NCBI GenBank assembly: GCA_050298035.1
Contig: JBNKTK010000002.1
Span: 1-64,000, forward strand
From: Gaoshiqia sp050298035
Lineage (GTDB): Bacteria; Bacteroidota; Bacteroidia; Bacteroidales; Prolixibacteraceae
Reading direction: 5' to 3'
DNA length: 64,000 nucleotides
Part shown: positions 42,839 to 52,798 of the stretch, one piece after another
How positions within the stretch are numbered: position 1 is the stretch's first letter
Layout: every line of letters begins with the position of its first letter
The notes under the pieces: generated by a model
What the model saw: only the letters and a program-made list of their open reading frames with translations
Told to the model about the DNA's origin: nothing
Database searches by the model: none
Program-made: the position numbers and the translations under genes

Positions 42839-44491
42839 TTATACCACTTCGATCCCCTGTTCCTTCAACAGCCGCAGACCAACATCCTTCAGTTTATATT
42901 TCTGGATTTTACCACTGGCTGTCATGGGGAAAGTATCGACAAAGAAAATGTATTTCGGTATTTTGTAGCGGGCAATTTGTCCACGGCAATATTCCTGCAC
43001 TTCCTCTTCGGTCAGGCTTTGACCGTTTTTCAGTTTAATAAATGCCCCCACCTGCTCGCCGTATTTCGGGCTGGGAATGCCAACGACTTCAACGGCCTCA
43101 ATCTGTTCCAGCTGGAACAGGTAGTTTTCAATCTCACGCGGATAAATGTTCTCGCCTCCGCGAATGATCATATCCTTAATACGCCCGGTAATCCGATAAA
43201 AGCCATCCTCGTTGCGCACGGCAAGGTCGCCCGAATGCAGCCAGCCTTCGGCGTCAATTGCCTTGCGGGTTGCTTCTTCGTTTTTGTAATAGCCTTTCAT
43301 CACGTTGTAGCCACGGCAGCAAATCTCACCTTGCTCGTCATCGTCGCATTCCTCACCGGTCTCAGGGTTTACAATTTTCACCTCCACATTCGGGAACTCG
43401 AACCCAACAGTGGTGGCCCGTATTTCAGGCGGATTGTGGGTACGGGTGGCCGTCATGCCCGGCGAGGTTTCTGTTAGCCCATACACACTGATGATGTCTT
43501 TGCAGTGCATTTTGGTCATCACCTGTTTCATGGTTTCAATGGGGCAAAGCGCCCCCGCCATGATGCCTGTACGCAGGCTGCTCAGGTCGAACATGTCGAA
43601 CATCGGGTGATTCAGCTCAGCAATAAACATCGTGGGCACGCCATAAAGCGCGGTGCATTTTTCTTTCTCGATTGATGCCAGCACCATCAGCGGATCAAAA
43701 TCTTCGGTAATCACCATCGTAGCGCCATGGGTCACAATGGCACAAAGCGCCAACACACAGCCAAAACAATGGAAAAACGGCACGCAAACCAACAAGCGGT
43801 CGGCAGCAGTATAACGCATGCACTCGCCTGTTGCATACCCATTGTTCAGTATATTGTGATGCGACAACATAACGCCTTTCGGAAAGCCGGTCGTCCCCGA
43901 AGTGTACTGCATATTCACCACATCGTGGGTATCCACCCTGCTTTTTACTTCTTCCAGTTCCAGATCGTCCAGGTGTGATCCCAACAAAATCAGCTCAGCC
44001 GTATTGTACATGCCCCGGTGTTTCTCGGGGCCAATGAAAACCACATTCCGCAATTCGGGAAATTTGGGCGACTGCAGGTTTCCACGAGGGTGTGATTTTA
44101 GTTCGGGCACCAATTCGAACACCATATTCACATAATCGCTATCGCGGTAGCTACCAATCAGGCAGAGGGTGTGGATATCGGCATTCCGGACCAGGTACTC
44201 CAACTCGGCCAGTTTATAGTTTGTATTGATGGTGACCAGCACTGCCCCGATTTTTGCCGTGGCAAACATAAACGTCAGCCAATCGGGAACATTATTTGCC
44301 CAAATACCAACTTTGTCGCCTTCGCCCACACCAATATACATCAGCCCCTTGGCCAGTTTGTCGACACGTTCATTGAACCCGCCATAGGTAAAGCGGAGGT
44401 CCCGGTCGGGGTAAACCATAAATTCATGGTCGGGCGTTTCAAAGGCAAATTTTTCAAGAATGCCTCCCAATGTATAATCCAGTAACTGCAT
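42839..44491 (-). CDS. Acyl-CoA synthetase (AMP-binding family)
   Basis: The 550-residue enzyme would activate a carboxylic acid with ATP and CoA. It has the AMP-binding P-loop MQYTSGTTGFPKGVMLSH, VYGLTETSPGM, the hinge region with GWLHSGDLAVRNEDGFYRI and GRIKDMIIRGGENIYPREIE, and the Lys near the C-terminus in MTASGKIQKYKL. Length and motifs fit medium- or long-chain fatty acyl-CoA ligases. It follows an XRE-cupin regulator by 14 bp in one operon, a pairing seen in other bacteria. The acid chain length is not known. Confidence 0.92.
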   Translation of the reverse strand: MQLLDYTLGGILEKFAFETPDHEFMVYPDRDLRFTYGGFNERVDKLAKGLMYIGVGEGDKVGIWANNVPDWLTFMFATAKIGAVLVTINTNYKLAELEYLVRNADIHTLCLIGSYRDSDYVNMVFELVPELKSHPRGNLQSPKFPELRNVVFIGPEKHRGMYNTAELILLGSHLDDLELEEVKSRVDTHDVVNMQYTSGTTGFPKGVMLSHHNILNNGYATGECMRYTAADRLLVCVPFFHCFGCVLALCAIVTHGATMVITEDFDPLMVLASIEKEKCTALYGVPTMFIAELNHPMFDMFDLSSLRTGIMAGALCPIETMKQVMTKMHCKDIISVYGLTETSPGMTATRTHNPPEIRATTVGFEFPNVEVKIVNPETGEECDDDEQGEICCRGYNVMKGYYKNEEATRKAIDAEGWLHSGDLAVRNEDGFYRITGRIKDMIIRGGENIYPREIENYLFQLEQIEAVEVVGIPSPKYGEQVGAFIKLKNGQSLTEEEVQEYCRGQIARYKIPKYIFFVDTFPMTASGKIQKYKLKDVGLRLLKEQGIEVV

Positions 44492-44505
44492 GATTGATCT
44501 TTTTA

Positions 44506-45081
44506 TCAGAATGGCGCGTAAATAACTGCAAGAATCTTTGCCGGCTTCTTATCGGCAGCATGCACATTGTGAGACACAATGGAATCGAGATAAATGCTGT
44601 CGCCAGGGTTGAGCAAATAGATGTCCTTCCCGTAATTAATTTCAACCCGGCCTTCCAGCACGTAAATGAATTCTTCTCCCTCGTGAGTGGAAAGCATGTA
44701 ATCTGATTGTTCCGACGGTTCGATTTCGACAATGAAAGGTTCCATGTTTCGACCGGCTTTATCAAAGGCCAGCGAGAAAAAATTGAGGTGCTCACGCGAC
44801 TCCGAACCTTGTGATGTGAAACGTACGCCCTGTCCCTCGTTCCCTGCCCTGACAACAGCAGGCCCCAGCTGGTCGTGATCATCCAGAAAAGTCCCCAGAC
44901 GAACCCCCAGTGACCGGGCAATTTTAATCAAAGGCGCCAGCGACGGCACAACTTTCTCCTCTTCAATTTTCTTCAGCAGTTTGACATCCAGGTTCGTCCG
45001 CTCGGATAACTCGTCCAGTGAAACTTGTCTGGATGTGCGTATCTGTTTAATTTTTGATCCCAGGTTTTTTTCAACAGCCAT
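44506..45081 (-). CDS. XRE-family regulator with C-terminal cupin domain
   Basis: The 191-residue regulator has an N-terminal helix-turn-helix (VSLDELSERTNLDVKLLKKI, about 18-40) and a C-terminal cupin (about 115-190) with HEGEEFIYVLEGRVEINYG and LNPGDSIYLDSIVSHNVH. The cupin would sense a small ligand. It is the first gene of a two-gene operon with the acyl-CoA synthetase, which is probably its target and linked to its ligand. A full promoter precedes it. Confidence 0.9.
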   Translation of the reverse strand: MAVEKNLGSKIKQIRTSRQVSLDELSERTNLDVKLLKKIEEEKVVPSLAPLIKIARSLGVRLGTFLDDHDQLGPAVVRAGNEGQGVRFTSQGSESREHLNFFSLAFDKAGRNMEPFIVEIEPSEQSDYMLSTHEGEEFIYVLEGRVEINYGKDIYLLNPGDSIYLDSIVSHNVHAADKKPAKILAVIYAPF

Positions 45082-45104
45082 GTCGGTTTACTTTAGGTGA
45101 ATGA

Positions 45105-45135
45105 CAAATTTAATTTTATTTCGAGAGACACCCAA
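45105..45135 (-). promoter_or_regulatory. Bacteroidota-type promoter of the XRE-cupin operon
   Basis: On the minus strand TTG (45135-45133) and TAAATTTG (45112-45105) are separated by 20 bp, matching the Bacteroidota vegetative consensus. The start would be near 45098, about 17 bp before the ATG at 45081. Confidence 0.55.
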
Positions 45136-45210
45136 CCCGAGCAAAAGGCTTTTTTGAGGATATAAATCATAAAAAATGGCCCCAAAATGTTCTCCTACAA
45201 ATAGTCCGGA

Positions 45211-45238
45211 AATAAAAAAGGCAGCCGAAGCTGCCTTT
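45211..45238 (-). terminator. Intrinsic terminator of the phosphorylase gene
   Basis: On the minus strand AAAGGCAGC and GCTGCCTTT form a 9-bp perfect stem capped by a TTCG tetraloop and followed by T-rich DNA, 22 bp after the stop codon. Confidence 0.85.
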
Positions 45239-45260
45239 CTCATTATCAAATCGGTTCAAG

Positions 45261-47843
45261 TTATAACCATCTTAAATATTTGAAGTCCTGCCGGTGCGGA
45301 AGGTTCTTATTTTTCGGGTACATCCGCAATCCATAATTGTATGCACCAGGTTCCATCAACTGTAAGTTAAGCGAGTAGGAACACAGCGAACCTTCGCAAC
45401 CATCAACCTTAAATTCCATCGACTTCAATAATTCCAGAGTTCCCTGTCCATTCGTTTCGGTAACCACCATTTCCAGTCCAATCTCGTCGGCAGAAAGGCC
45501 TTTCAGGTCGAGTACCACTTTGGCCGGATATTCTTCGCCAATGCGCAAAACATTGGTTATGCCATCAGTAATCCGGATATCTTTCACTTCAATTGCCCCC
45601 CACATTTGGGTAATTTTATCCTTCCAGGTAGTCAGCTCACGCGCCAAGGCAAAATCATTTTCAACCAGTTTGGCCATACGTTCAGCCTGTGGTTTATAAA
45701 AGCGCTCCTGGTAATCGCGGATCATTCGGGTAGTTGTAAAGTTCGGCGCCACCTGCGCGATGGTATTTTTCACAAACATTGTCCACTCTTCTGATACTCC
45801 GTGTTCATTGCGGGTATAATAAGCCGGGATAATCTCTTCCTCGAAAATATTATAAATCGTATCAGCGTCCAGTTCATCCTGAAAATCCTGTACCTCGTAG
45901 GTGCGTTCGAGTGGCAATGCCCATCCGGCATTTTCCTTATAACCTTCAACCCACCATCCGTCAAGTACCGAAAAATGGATAGTCCCGTTCATCACCCCTT
46001 TTTCACCACTGGTACCCGAAGCTTCCAACGGGCGGGTCGGCGTGTTCAGCCAGATATCCACCCCTTGCAACAACATCTTGGCCAGGTTCATATCGTAGTT
46101 CTGTACGAAAAGGATTTTACCAAGGAACTCAGGGCGTTTTGAAATTTCAACGATGAATTTAATCAGATCCTGCCCTGCTTTATCGGCGGGGTGTGCCTTC
46201 CCTGCAAAAATAAACTGTACCGGACGTTCCGGGTTGTTCACGATCTTCGACAAGCGGTCGAGGTTCCGGAACAAAAGGTGGGCCCGTTTATAGGTTGCAA
46301 ACCTTCGTGCAAATCCAATTGTCAGTGCATTCGGGTTCAACTTGTTCAATACTTCCGATATCAGCTTTGGGTTCTCGTGCCGTTTGATCCAACTTTGGGT
46401 GAAGCGTTGCTTGATATAGTCAATCATCTTCAGCTTCAGTTGTTTCTTCAGGTTCCAGACTTCCTCATCAGGTACCTTATAGATTTTATCCCAAAGGTCA
46501 AAGTCAAGCTCGTTTTCAACAAAATCGGCCCCGAAATATTTCAGGTGAAGTTCCTTCCACTCTTTCGCTGTCCAGGTTGAATAGTGCACACCATTAGTCA
46601 CATAGCCAATGTTCAGCTCCTCGGGAAGAAACCCCTCATACAAGTGACGTAAAATATCTTTTGAAACTTCGCCGTGCAACATACTTACCCCGTTAATTCC
46701 CTGGGAGAGGTTCGCGGCCAGATAACTCATATTAAAGTGGTCTTCATCCTGATGTGATTTCCCCAACATCAGGAACTCATCCCAGGTCAAATCAAATTTA
46801 TTCGGGAATTTACTCATGTAATTAAAGAGCAAATCCTGATGAAATGAATCGTGCCCCGCGGGTACCGGTGTATGTGTTGTAAACAAAGTAGATGCCCGGA
46901 CAACTTCCTTCGCTTCCGCGTAAGTAAGCTTTTTACCTTCAATGTATTCTGAAATACGTTCCAGTCCGATCATGGCGGCGTGTCCCTCGTTACAATGGTA
47001 AATATCAGAATTTTGATATCCCAATTTACGCAAGGCCCGAATACCTCCTAGCCCAAGAAGCATCTCTTGCTTTAACCGGTTTTCGTTGTCACCACCATAC
47101 AAGTGGTGAGTAACAAAACGGTCTTCGTCCCGGTTTTCCTCAAAATCGGCATCCAGCAAATACAGACTAATCGAACCAACTTTAACTTCCCAAACACGGG
47201 CAACAATTGTTCTTCCGGGGTATCCAACTTCAACCTGTACCCAGTTCCCATCTTTATCAAATGCAGGTTGCACCGGTATCTTCGAGAATTGTTCGGCTTC
47301 ATAATTGGCCATCTGGTCTCCCTGTATAGAGATTGACTGTTTAAAATATCCATAGCGGTAAAGCAAACCAACTGCAACCAGGTTCACCTTCGAGTCGCTT
47401 GCTTCTTTCAGGTAGTCACCGGCAAGAATACCAAGACCTCCTGAAAATATTTTAAGACTGTCATGAAGCCCATATTCCATACTAAAATAGGCAACCTGAG
47501 GTCCAGGCAAGGCAGAACGGTCATCCATGTATTTCTGCAAACGTGCATAAACCGAATCCATGGCGGCCATGAATGTCTTATCGTTCTCCAACTCAATAAA
47601 CCGCTCATAACTTACCTCTTCCAGCAGGACAATCGGATTATGGGCACTTTCCTCCCATATCTCTTCATCGATGCACTGAAAAAGTTCACGGGCATCGTTA
47701 TTCCAGGCCCACCAAAGGTTTCTGCTCAACTCTTTCAGAGGAGCTAATTTTTCGGGTATGTTTGACTCAACAAACAGTTTTTTCCAATTTGGCATTTCCA
47801 CAACAGGTCGTTTTATTAATCTGACACCATCTCTATTCATCAT
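45261..47843 (-). CDS. glgP: Alpha-glucan (glycogen) phosphorylase, GT35
   Basis: This enzyme releases glucose 1-phosphate from glycogen with pyridoxal phosphate. The 860-residue protein belongs to the short archaeal/bacterial GT35 branch: an N-terminal DUF3417-like region (NLWWAWNNDARELFQ), VAYFSMEYGLHDSLKIFSGG, and the PLP segment NTPTRPLEASGTSGEKGVMN. Two ATGs lie in tandem. An AAGGAGG sequence 4 nt before the first and 7 nt before the second favours 47840 and is unusually strong for this phylum. It is the last gene of the glycogen set and may have its own promoter (TATTTTTG, 47930-47923). Confidence 0.93.
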   Translation of the reverse strand: MMNRDGVRLIKRPVVEMPNWKKLFVESNIPEKLAPLKELSRNLWWAWNNDARELFQCIDEEIWEESAHNPIVLLEEVSYERFIELENDKTFMAAMDSVYARLQKYMDDRSALPGPQVAYFSMEYGLHDSLKIFSGGLGILAGDYLKEASDSKVNLVAVGLLYRYGYFKQSISIQGDQMANYEAEQFSKIPVQPAFDKDGNWVQVEVGYPGRTIVARVWEVKVGSISLYLLDADFEENRDEDRFVTHHLYGGDNENRLKQEMLLGLGGIRALRKLGYQNSDIYHCNEGHAAMIGLERISEYIEGKKLTYAEAKEVVRASTLFTTHTPVPAGHDSFHQDLLFNYMSKFPNKFDLTWDEFLMLGKSHQDEDHFNMSYLAANLSQGINGVSMLHGEVSKDILRHLYEGFLPEELNIGYVTNGVHYSTWTAKEWKELHLKYFGADFVENELDFDLWDKIYKVPDEEVWNLKKQLKLKMIDYIKQRFTQSWIKRHENPKLISEVLNKLNPNALTIGFARRFATYKRAHLLFRNLDRLSKIVNNPERPVQFIFAGKAHPADKAGQDLIKFIVEISKRPEFLGKILFVQNYDMNLAKMLLQGVDIWLNTPTRPLEASGTSGEKGVMNGTIHFSVLDGWWVEGYKENAGWALPLERTYEVQDFQDELDADTIYNIFEEEIIPAYYTRNEHGVSEEWTMFVKNTIAQVAPNFTTTRMIRDYQERFYKPQAERMAKLVENDFALARELTTWKDKITQMWGAIEVKDIRITDGITNVLRIGEEYPAKVVLDLKGLSADEIGLEMVVTETNGQGTLELLKSMEFKVDGCEGSLCSYSLNLQLMEPGAYNYGLRMYPKNKNLPHRQDFKYLRWL

Positions 47844-47922
47844 CTAACCTCCTTCTAATTAAAATTTGACACGACTGTTTGCGCACACACAGAATTGTCA
47901 GAACCACAAGAAGCAAATGAAA

Positions 47923-47930
47923 CAAAAATA
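47923..47930 (-). promoter_or_regulatory. Putative -7 box (TATTTTTG) of the phosphorylase gene
   Basis: TATTTTTG on the minus strand lies in the 138-bp spacer between the GH57 and phosphorylase genes and predicts a start near 47916. No well-placed TTTG is found. Confidence 0.35.
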
Positions 47931-47981
47931 GTAAATTCTGAAGTTTTTCAGAATATAAACAGCCCCAGATCATGGGTTAAC

Positions 47982-49334
47982 TTAATCTTTACTTGTTGAT
48001 TTAGTTACGGTAATCGGTCGTTTAGTCGTTAAAGTTTTTTTTGTTTTTGAATGTAAATTTTTAAGTTCGGTTTCGTATTTTTTTAATTTTTCTTCTTTCT
48101 CAGCCAATAGTTTACTTAAAGCAACTATCTCTTTCTCCATCTTTCCTTCTGGAACAAATCTACTCAGTCGAAGTTCAAAATCGCTCAATACATTCATGTA
48201 GTTTATGAAAGCTTCGTAAGGGCTTTCGTAAGGATTGAAATAGTTATGCACCACCCCATCAGAAAAGAATTTTGTGCTCATGTAATAAAAATGATCGCTC
48301 ACCTGGAGAAAATCCCAATCCTTAATAAGCGATTCATCATTTACACCAGTCATTCGTTCTCGCAGGTCATAAAGTTTATTGAACGCTTCCTGCTGCATTT
48401 CATTTCCGACCCAGGCCGTTAAGTCCCTTTCCTCATCAGCCCACGAAATCGGGTGAGTTGCACTAATTACCGAAATGGGTTGAAGCTCATCAGCAACTTC
48501 GGATGGAGTTGCAAACTGAAAGTCTGAATATTTGAACACGGCATCAGGCAGGTCTTTCAGGAACTTAAATATCCCTGTTGACTCTCTTTGGTGTTCGCCA
48601 AATGTTTCATAATCGAGAAACAGGTTAATAACTTCGTCCTTGGGGTTATCGTTTAGCCAGTTGACAAATTTTGCTGGCGTAAGTGGATATTCGCTCCAGG
48701 CTTGATTGGAGAAACGAAATGAGATGTCGTCACTCAACCGAAAGTTCCGCATCAAGACTTTCAATCTTGGGTTGATTGGGTTACAATACACATAATTTGG
48801 CGACTTCCAACCCAGGATATGTTTTGCCCCTTCGGTAAGCACTGCTTTAAATCCCAGATCTGCAATCATGGCACCAATTTCATCGCTGTATATCATTTCG
48901 GTATTCCGGAATACTTTTGGCCGTTGTCCGAAATATTCTTCAATGAGTTTGTCATGCTTTTCAATTTGCTGAACAAAAAGCTCTCTGCTTTTAAGCGCTA
49001 CCAACGAGTGTGAATAGGTTTCGGACAGGAACTCAACCTGACCTGTAGCAGCCAAAGCCTTGAACGAGTCCAGCACTTCCGGGGCATACAGTTCGAATTG
49101 CTCCAATGCTGTCCCGGTAATTGAGAAGCTCACTTTAAACCGGCCTTCATTTTTTTTGATTAGTTCGAGCAAAAGTTTATTTGCCGGCAAATAACAATGA
49201 TCAGCCACTTTTCGCAAAATGGTCTCGTTTGTATAATCATCGTAGTAATAATGGTCGTTGCCAATATCAAAAAAACGATATCTGCGAAAACGGAAAGGTT
49301 GATGTACCTGGAAATTAAAACAAATGGCTTTCAT
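47982..49334 (-). CDS. GH57 glycoside hydrolase (alpha-amylase/glucanotransferase type)
   Basis: GH57 enzymes cut or rearrange alpha-1,4-glucans. The 450-residue protein starts with the family motif FNFQVHQPFRFRRY. It carries the nucleophile Glu in VFRNTEMIYSDEIG and the acid/base Asp in LFLDYETFGEHQ. After the catalytic part, a coiled coil (about 390-430) and a basic Thr/Lys-rich tail (about 430-450) are added; their role is unknown. It lies 12 bp after the GT4 gene and is probably cytoplasmic, acting on glycogen-derived glucans. Confidence 0.9.
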   Translation of the reverse strand: MKAICFNFQVHQPFRFRRYRFFDIGNDHYYYDDYTNETILRKVADHCYLPANKLLLELIKKNEGRFKVSFSITGTALEQFELYAPEVLDSFKALAATGQVEFLSETYSHSLVALKSRELFVQQIEKHDKLIEEYFGQRPKVFRNTEMIYSDEIGAMIADLGFKAVLTEGAKHILGWKSPNYVYCNPINPRLKVLMRNFRLSDDISFRFSNQAWSEYPLTPAKFVNWLNDNPKDEVINLFLDYETFGEHQRESTGIFKFLKDLPDAVFKYSDFQFATPSEVADELQPISVISATHPISWADEERDLTAWVGNEMQQEAFNKLYDLRERMTGVNDESLIKDWDFLQVSDHFYYMSTKFFSDGVVHNYFNPYESPYEAFINYMNVLSDFELRLSRFVPEGKMEKEIVALSKLLAEKEEKLKKYETELKNLHSKTKKTLTTKRPITVTKSTSKD

Positions 49335-49346
49335 ATCGTTGGTTTT

Positions 49347-50636
49347 TTACTTGTTTAAAACATTAACGTAAACATCCCGCACATTTTTGGCTGAATTTTT
49401 CCATTGCAAACTATCAACTTCTTCTTTTCCATGCTTCATAAACATGTTCCACATGGCCGGATAGTTTAATAATCCGTAAATGGCATCAGCCATAGCGTGC
49501 GTATCCCAATAGTCAATTTTCACCGCAAATTTCAGGATTTCAGAAACTCCGGATTGGTGTGAAATAATTACCGGCACATTGGATTGCATTGCTTCGAGCG
49601 GCACAATCCCAAATGGTTCGGAAACAGAGGGCATTACAAAGACATCACTCATCCGGAACATATCAAAAACATCATCCCCTTTCAAAAACCCGGTAAAGTG
49701 AAACCGATTTGTTATTTTCAGTGCTGCAGCACGTTTTACCATGGCATTCATCATATCGCCGCTACCAGCCATGACAAAACGTACGTTATTCATTTTTTTC
49801 AATACCATATTGGCTGCCTCAATAAAATATTCAGGGCCTTTTTGCATGGTTATGCGGCCAAGGAAGGTGACAATTTTCTCATCGACACCTTTTTTCAGCC
49901 GGATCTTTTCTTCCTGGCTTACCGGCTCAACAGCATTGTACACCGTGGTAACCTTATCCGGATTGATCCCATACCGTTCAATCACAATTTTTCGGGTCAG
50001 ATTGCTCACCGTTATAATATGGTCAGCAGCGTCCATCCCCCGTTTCTCAATCTCATAAACCTGGGGATTGACACTTCCCCCGCTCCGGTCGAAATCGGTT
50101 GCATGCACATGGATAACGAGAGGTTTCCCGGAAATCTCTTTTGCGGCAATCCCGGCAGGATAAGCCAGCCAGTCATGGGCATGGATCAGGTCAAACTCGT
50201 TGTCACGGGCAATTACTTCGGCAACCAACGAATACTTATAAATTTCATGGAGCAGATCGTTGCCGTATTTCCCTGTGAATTCAAGTCTTCCTTCTTCGTC
50301 GGTTTCGATGAAACGGGTCTTTTCTGAATACTTTTTGCTGCTCATCTTCCAGAATTCCTCCGGATCGACGTAAGGCACCATCCCCGATTCAACTTCGTAA
50401 TAATCAATTTTTCTCTGCAGATCGGTAAAATGAACAGTCTTCCTTGAAATCGAAACATTATTGGCCCCGATCAGCTGCATGCTTGATTGATCTTCATCTC
50501 CATAAGCTTTTGGCACGACAAAAGTGACATCCACATCTTTAAAACCGGCCAACCCTTTTGTCAGTCCATAGCAGGCTGTCCCCAGCCCTCCGGAAATATG
50601 AGGAGGAAATTCCCAACCAAACATTAATACTTTCAT
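49347..50636 (-). CDS. GT4 glycosyltransferase, glycogen synthase-like
   Basis: The 429-residue enzyme is a GT-B fold glycosyltransferase of family 4. It begins MFGWEFPPHISGGLGTACYG, as glucan synthases do. Later motifs are IHAHDWLAYPAG, FLGRITMQKGPEYFIEA and PSVSEPFGIVPLEAMQ, the last with the donor-binding Glu pair. Its place among branching, debranching and phosphorylase genes makes it the likely glycogen synthase of this locus, since no GT5 GlgA is seen here. It lies 26 bp after the debranching gene. The donor (UDP- or ADP-glucose) is not certain. Confidence 0.88.
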   Translation of the reverse strand: MKVLMFGWEFPPHISGGLGTACYGLTKGLAGFKDVDVTFVVPKAYGDEDQSSMQLIGANNVSISRKTVHFTDLQRKIDYYEVESGMVPYVDPEEFWKMSSKKYSEKTRFIETDEEGRLEFTGKYGNDLLHEIYKYSLVAEVIARDNEFDLIHAHDWLAYPAGIAAKEISGKPLVIHVHATDFDRSGGSVNPQVYEIEKRGMDAADHIITVSNLTRKIVIERYGINPDKVTTVYNAVEPVSQEEKIRLKKGVDEKIVTFLGRITMQKGPEYFIEAANMVLKKMNNVRFVMAGSGDMMNAMVKRAAALKITNRFHFTGFLKGDDVFDMFRMSDVFVMPSVSEPFGIVPLEAMQSNVPVIISHQSGVSEILKFAVKIDYWDTHAMADAIYGLLNYPAMWNMFMKHGKEEVDSLQWKNSAKNVRDVYVNVLNK

Positions 50637-50662
50637 ATTCTGTGTCCTGTTAATTGTTCATT

Positions 50663-52609
50663 CTATTCTTCAAAACTGATCACCATTTTGTAGGCCCGGA
50701 TCACAGCACCTACACTCCATGCCTGCGATATAGCGCCCTTTGCACTATGTGGTGGGTTTCCATTGTACATTTCGGCAATGGTCCCGATGCAATGTTCTGA
50801 CATATCTTCCTCGAATCCTTCAATCGTCCTTTTTAGAAAAGGTAACCCGCTCCGTTTATGGATTTTCAGGTACCCCTCAACAAAAAACTGGATCAACCAT
50901 GGCCAAACGGTTCCCTGGTGAAGTGCCTTTTCCCGATGGGCAACATTCCCATCGCATGCCCCTTCGTAAAATGGGCTTTCGGGAGTCAGCGACCTCAATC
51001 CCCGTGGCGTGAGCAGTTGCTTTTTCACAACTCCCAGTATCAGTTTTTGTTTTTCCCTGTCCAGTGGGGTATATTTCATTGCAGCTGCAATCACAACACT
51101 CGGGCGGACAGTGCAGTCTTTTTCACTGTCAGACACCCAATCGGCCAAACTTTCTTTTTGTTCACACCAGAATTCCTGAATAAATGAACTTGCAATAACA
51201 GCCGGCCATTTCGCCCATTCTTTAATAAACCCCTTGTCTCCACCGGCATGGGCCAATTCGAGTGCAAAACAAATGGCATTATACCACAAAGCATTTACCT
51301 CAACGCAAAAGCCTTTCCGTTTTACCACAGGTTGCCCGTCAACATATGAGTCCATCCAGGTCAGGGCAATTGTATCATTTTCGCCGGAAACCAAGCCATT
51401 CTCATGCATTTTTATCTGATAGTCGGTCCCGACCTTGTAAGCTGACAGTATTTGCTTCATTGCAGGCCCGTACTTTTTCCAAATGTATTTGCTTTCTTTT
51501 ACTTCTGCTGCCAGTTGCTGAATGGCCCAAAAGAACCAAAGCGGCGCATCAATCGAGTCGAAGCCGGAATCGCCGGTTCCGCTATGTTTCGGGAACAATC
51601 CGTTTTTCAACCGGGCAAGCTGGGTGTCAACCACTGCTTCAAAAGTTTCCCGATCGTCCAGGGAGAGTGTTAACCCGGGAAGGGCAATAAAAGTCTGACG
51701 GGTATTCCCGTTATACCATGGGAACCCGGAGATAATATCTGTTTCGTTTCCCTTCCGCAAAATGAATTGTTGCGCCGAATTGGACAGGCAGTTCATAAAT
51801 GAATCCCGAGGGATGCGCTTCCCTATTTCTTTGGTGAACTTTGCTTTTAAAGAAGCCGGCTTCACCTCAGATGTAGAGGCAGAAAAAACAATGCTTTCAC
51901 CTTTTTTTATAGGCACCTCAAAATACCCGGGAACAAAAAGGTCTTCAGTTGACTCATAACCTCTTTCTTTTTCTTTCAGGTATTCTATATCGTTGTACCA
52001 GGTCGGTACAGGAACAAATTCAACTTCTTTTGAGAACTGCATGTGCAAATAAGGATATCCTTCATACAGTTTCATTTTTATGCCACTATCAACAGGAATA
52101 TATTTTGTATTGGCATACATATTGGCCTTGCTTAGCGAATGAACATTTCGAAATGCAAGAAACGGTCTAAACCTTAAAACTGTTGGCGAATGAGCATCAA
52201 CCAACGTATAACGGACCAATGACTGTTGCTCGTTTTCAACCAAGAGCCGTTCCTTGGTCAAAATGACTCCTCCCACCCGCCAGGTTGTTTTGGGAACGGT
52301 CTCAGCATCATAGTCCTGGATGTATTTATGCCCTTTGGGCTCATAATGATCTCCCCCATACCGGTGAATGCCTAAATTGAACTCTGCCCCATATTGAATA
52401 ACCGTTTCATCCAATGAAGAAAGCAGAACATGCTTACCTCCATCCAGTTCCGGGACCGGGCAAATTAGCAAACCGTGGTACTTGCGGGTATTACACCCGG
52501 CAATAGTGGTACTGATATAGGAACCAGCCCTGTTCGACCTAAGAATTTCGCGTGCAAGTGAATATTCAAGGTTGACTAAACTGCTTTTGTCAAATTTTAA
52601 GTAACTCAT
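50663..52609 (-). CDS. Glycogen debranching enzyme (GH133, amylo-1,6-glucosidase type)
   Basis: The 648-residue protein trims branch points of glycogen. Its N-terminal domain (about 1-240) shows TTIAGCNTRKYHGLLICP and LSSLDETVI, typical of the bacterial GDE N domain. The (alpha/alpha)6 barrel (about 280-648) has SGFPWYNGNTRQTFIALPG, DAPLWFFWAIQQLA, TWMDSYVDGQPV and GTVWPWLIQFFVEGYL. It is the first gene of the GDE-GT4-GH57-phosphorylase run. A TATTTTTG box at 52782-52775 on the minus strand may be its promoter. Confidence 0.92.
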   Translation of the reverse strand: MSYLKFDKSSLVNLEYSLAREILRSNRAGSYISTTIAGCNTRKYHGLLICPVPELDGGKHVLLSSLDETVIQYGAEFNLGIHRYGGDHYEPKGHKYIQDYDAETVPKTTWRVGGVILTKERLLVENEQQSLVRYTLVDAHSPTVLRFRPFLAFRNVHSLSKANMYANTKYIPVDSGIKMKLYEGYPYLHMQFSKEVEFVPVPTWYNDIEYLKEKERGYESTEDLFVPGYFEVPIKKGESIVFSASTSEVKPASLKAKFTKEIGKRIPRDSFMNCLSNSAQQFILRKGNETDIISGFPWYNGNTRQTFIALPGLTLSLDDRETFEAVVDTQLARLKNGLFPKHSGTGDSGFDSIDAPLWFFWAIQQLAAEVKESKYIWKKYGPAMKQILSAYKVGTDYQIKMHENGLVSGENDTIALTWMDSYVDGQPVVKRKGFCVEVNALWYNAICFALELAHAGGDKGFIKEWAKWPAVIASSFIQEFWCEQKESLADWVSDSEKDCTVRPSVVIAAAMKYTPLDREKQKLILGVVKKQLLTPRGLRSLTPESPFYEGACDGNVAHREKALHQGTVWPWLIQFFVEGYLKIHKRSGLPFLKRTIEGFEEDMSEHCIGTIAEMYNGNPPHSAKGAISQAWSVGAVIRAYKMVISFEE

Positions 52610-52774
52610 AAATTTCAGACTTTAGCCTAAAACGAACTTAAGGTCGCGGACCCGTTTATTTATTTTCTTTATCCTGTCTCTCAGAAACATCCTGAAGACC
52701 AAAATGCGACTACAATTATTTCACTATACTTAAAAAGGGAAGAACACAGAATTACTGGAAAAGGTTTGTGCTAA

Positions 52775-52782
52775 CAAAAATA
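52775..52782 (-). promoter_or_regulatory. Putative -7 box (TATTTTTG) of the debranching-enzyme gene
   Basis: TATTTTTG on the minus strand lies in the 189-bp spacer between the GSCFA and debranching-enzyme genes, about 165 bp before the ATG. No TTTG element at the right distance was seen. Confidence 0.3.
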
Positions 52783-52798
52783 ATGAAACTATTTTTAT

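Noticed and set aside
49584..50327. A 247-codon frame opposite the GT4 gene
   Set aside because: Antisense shadow of a conserved glycosyltransferase, with no signal or domain.
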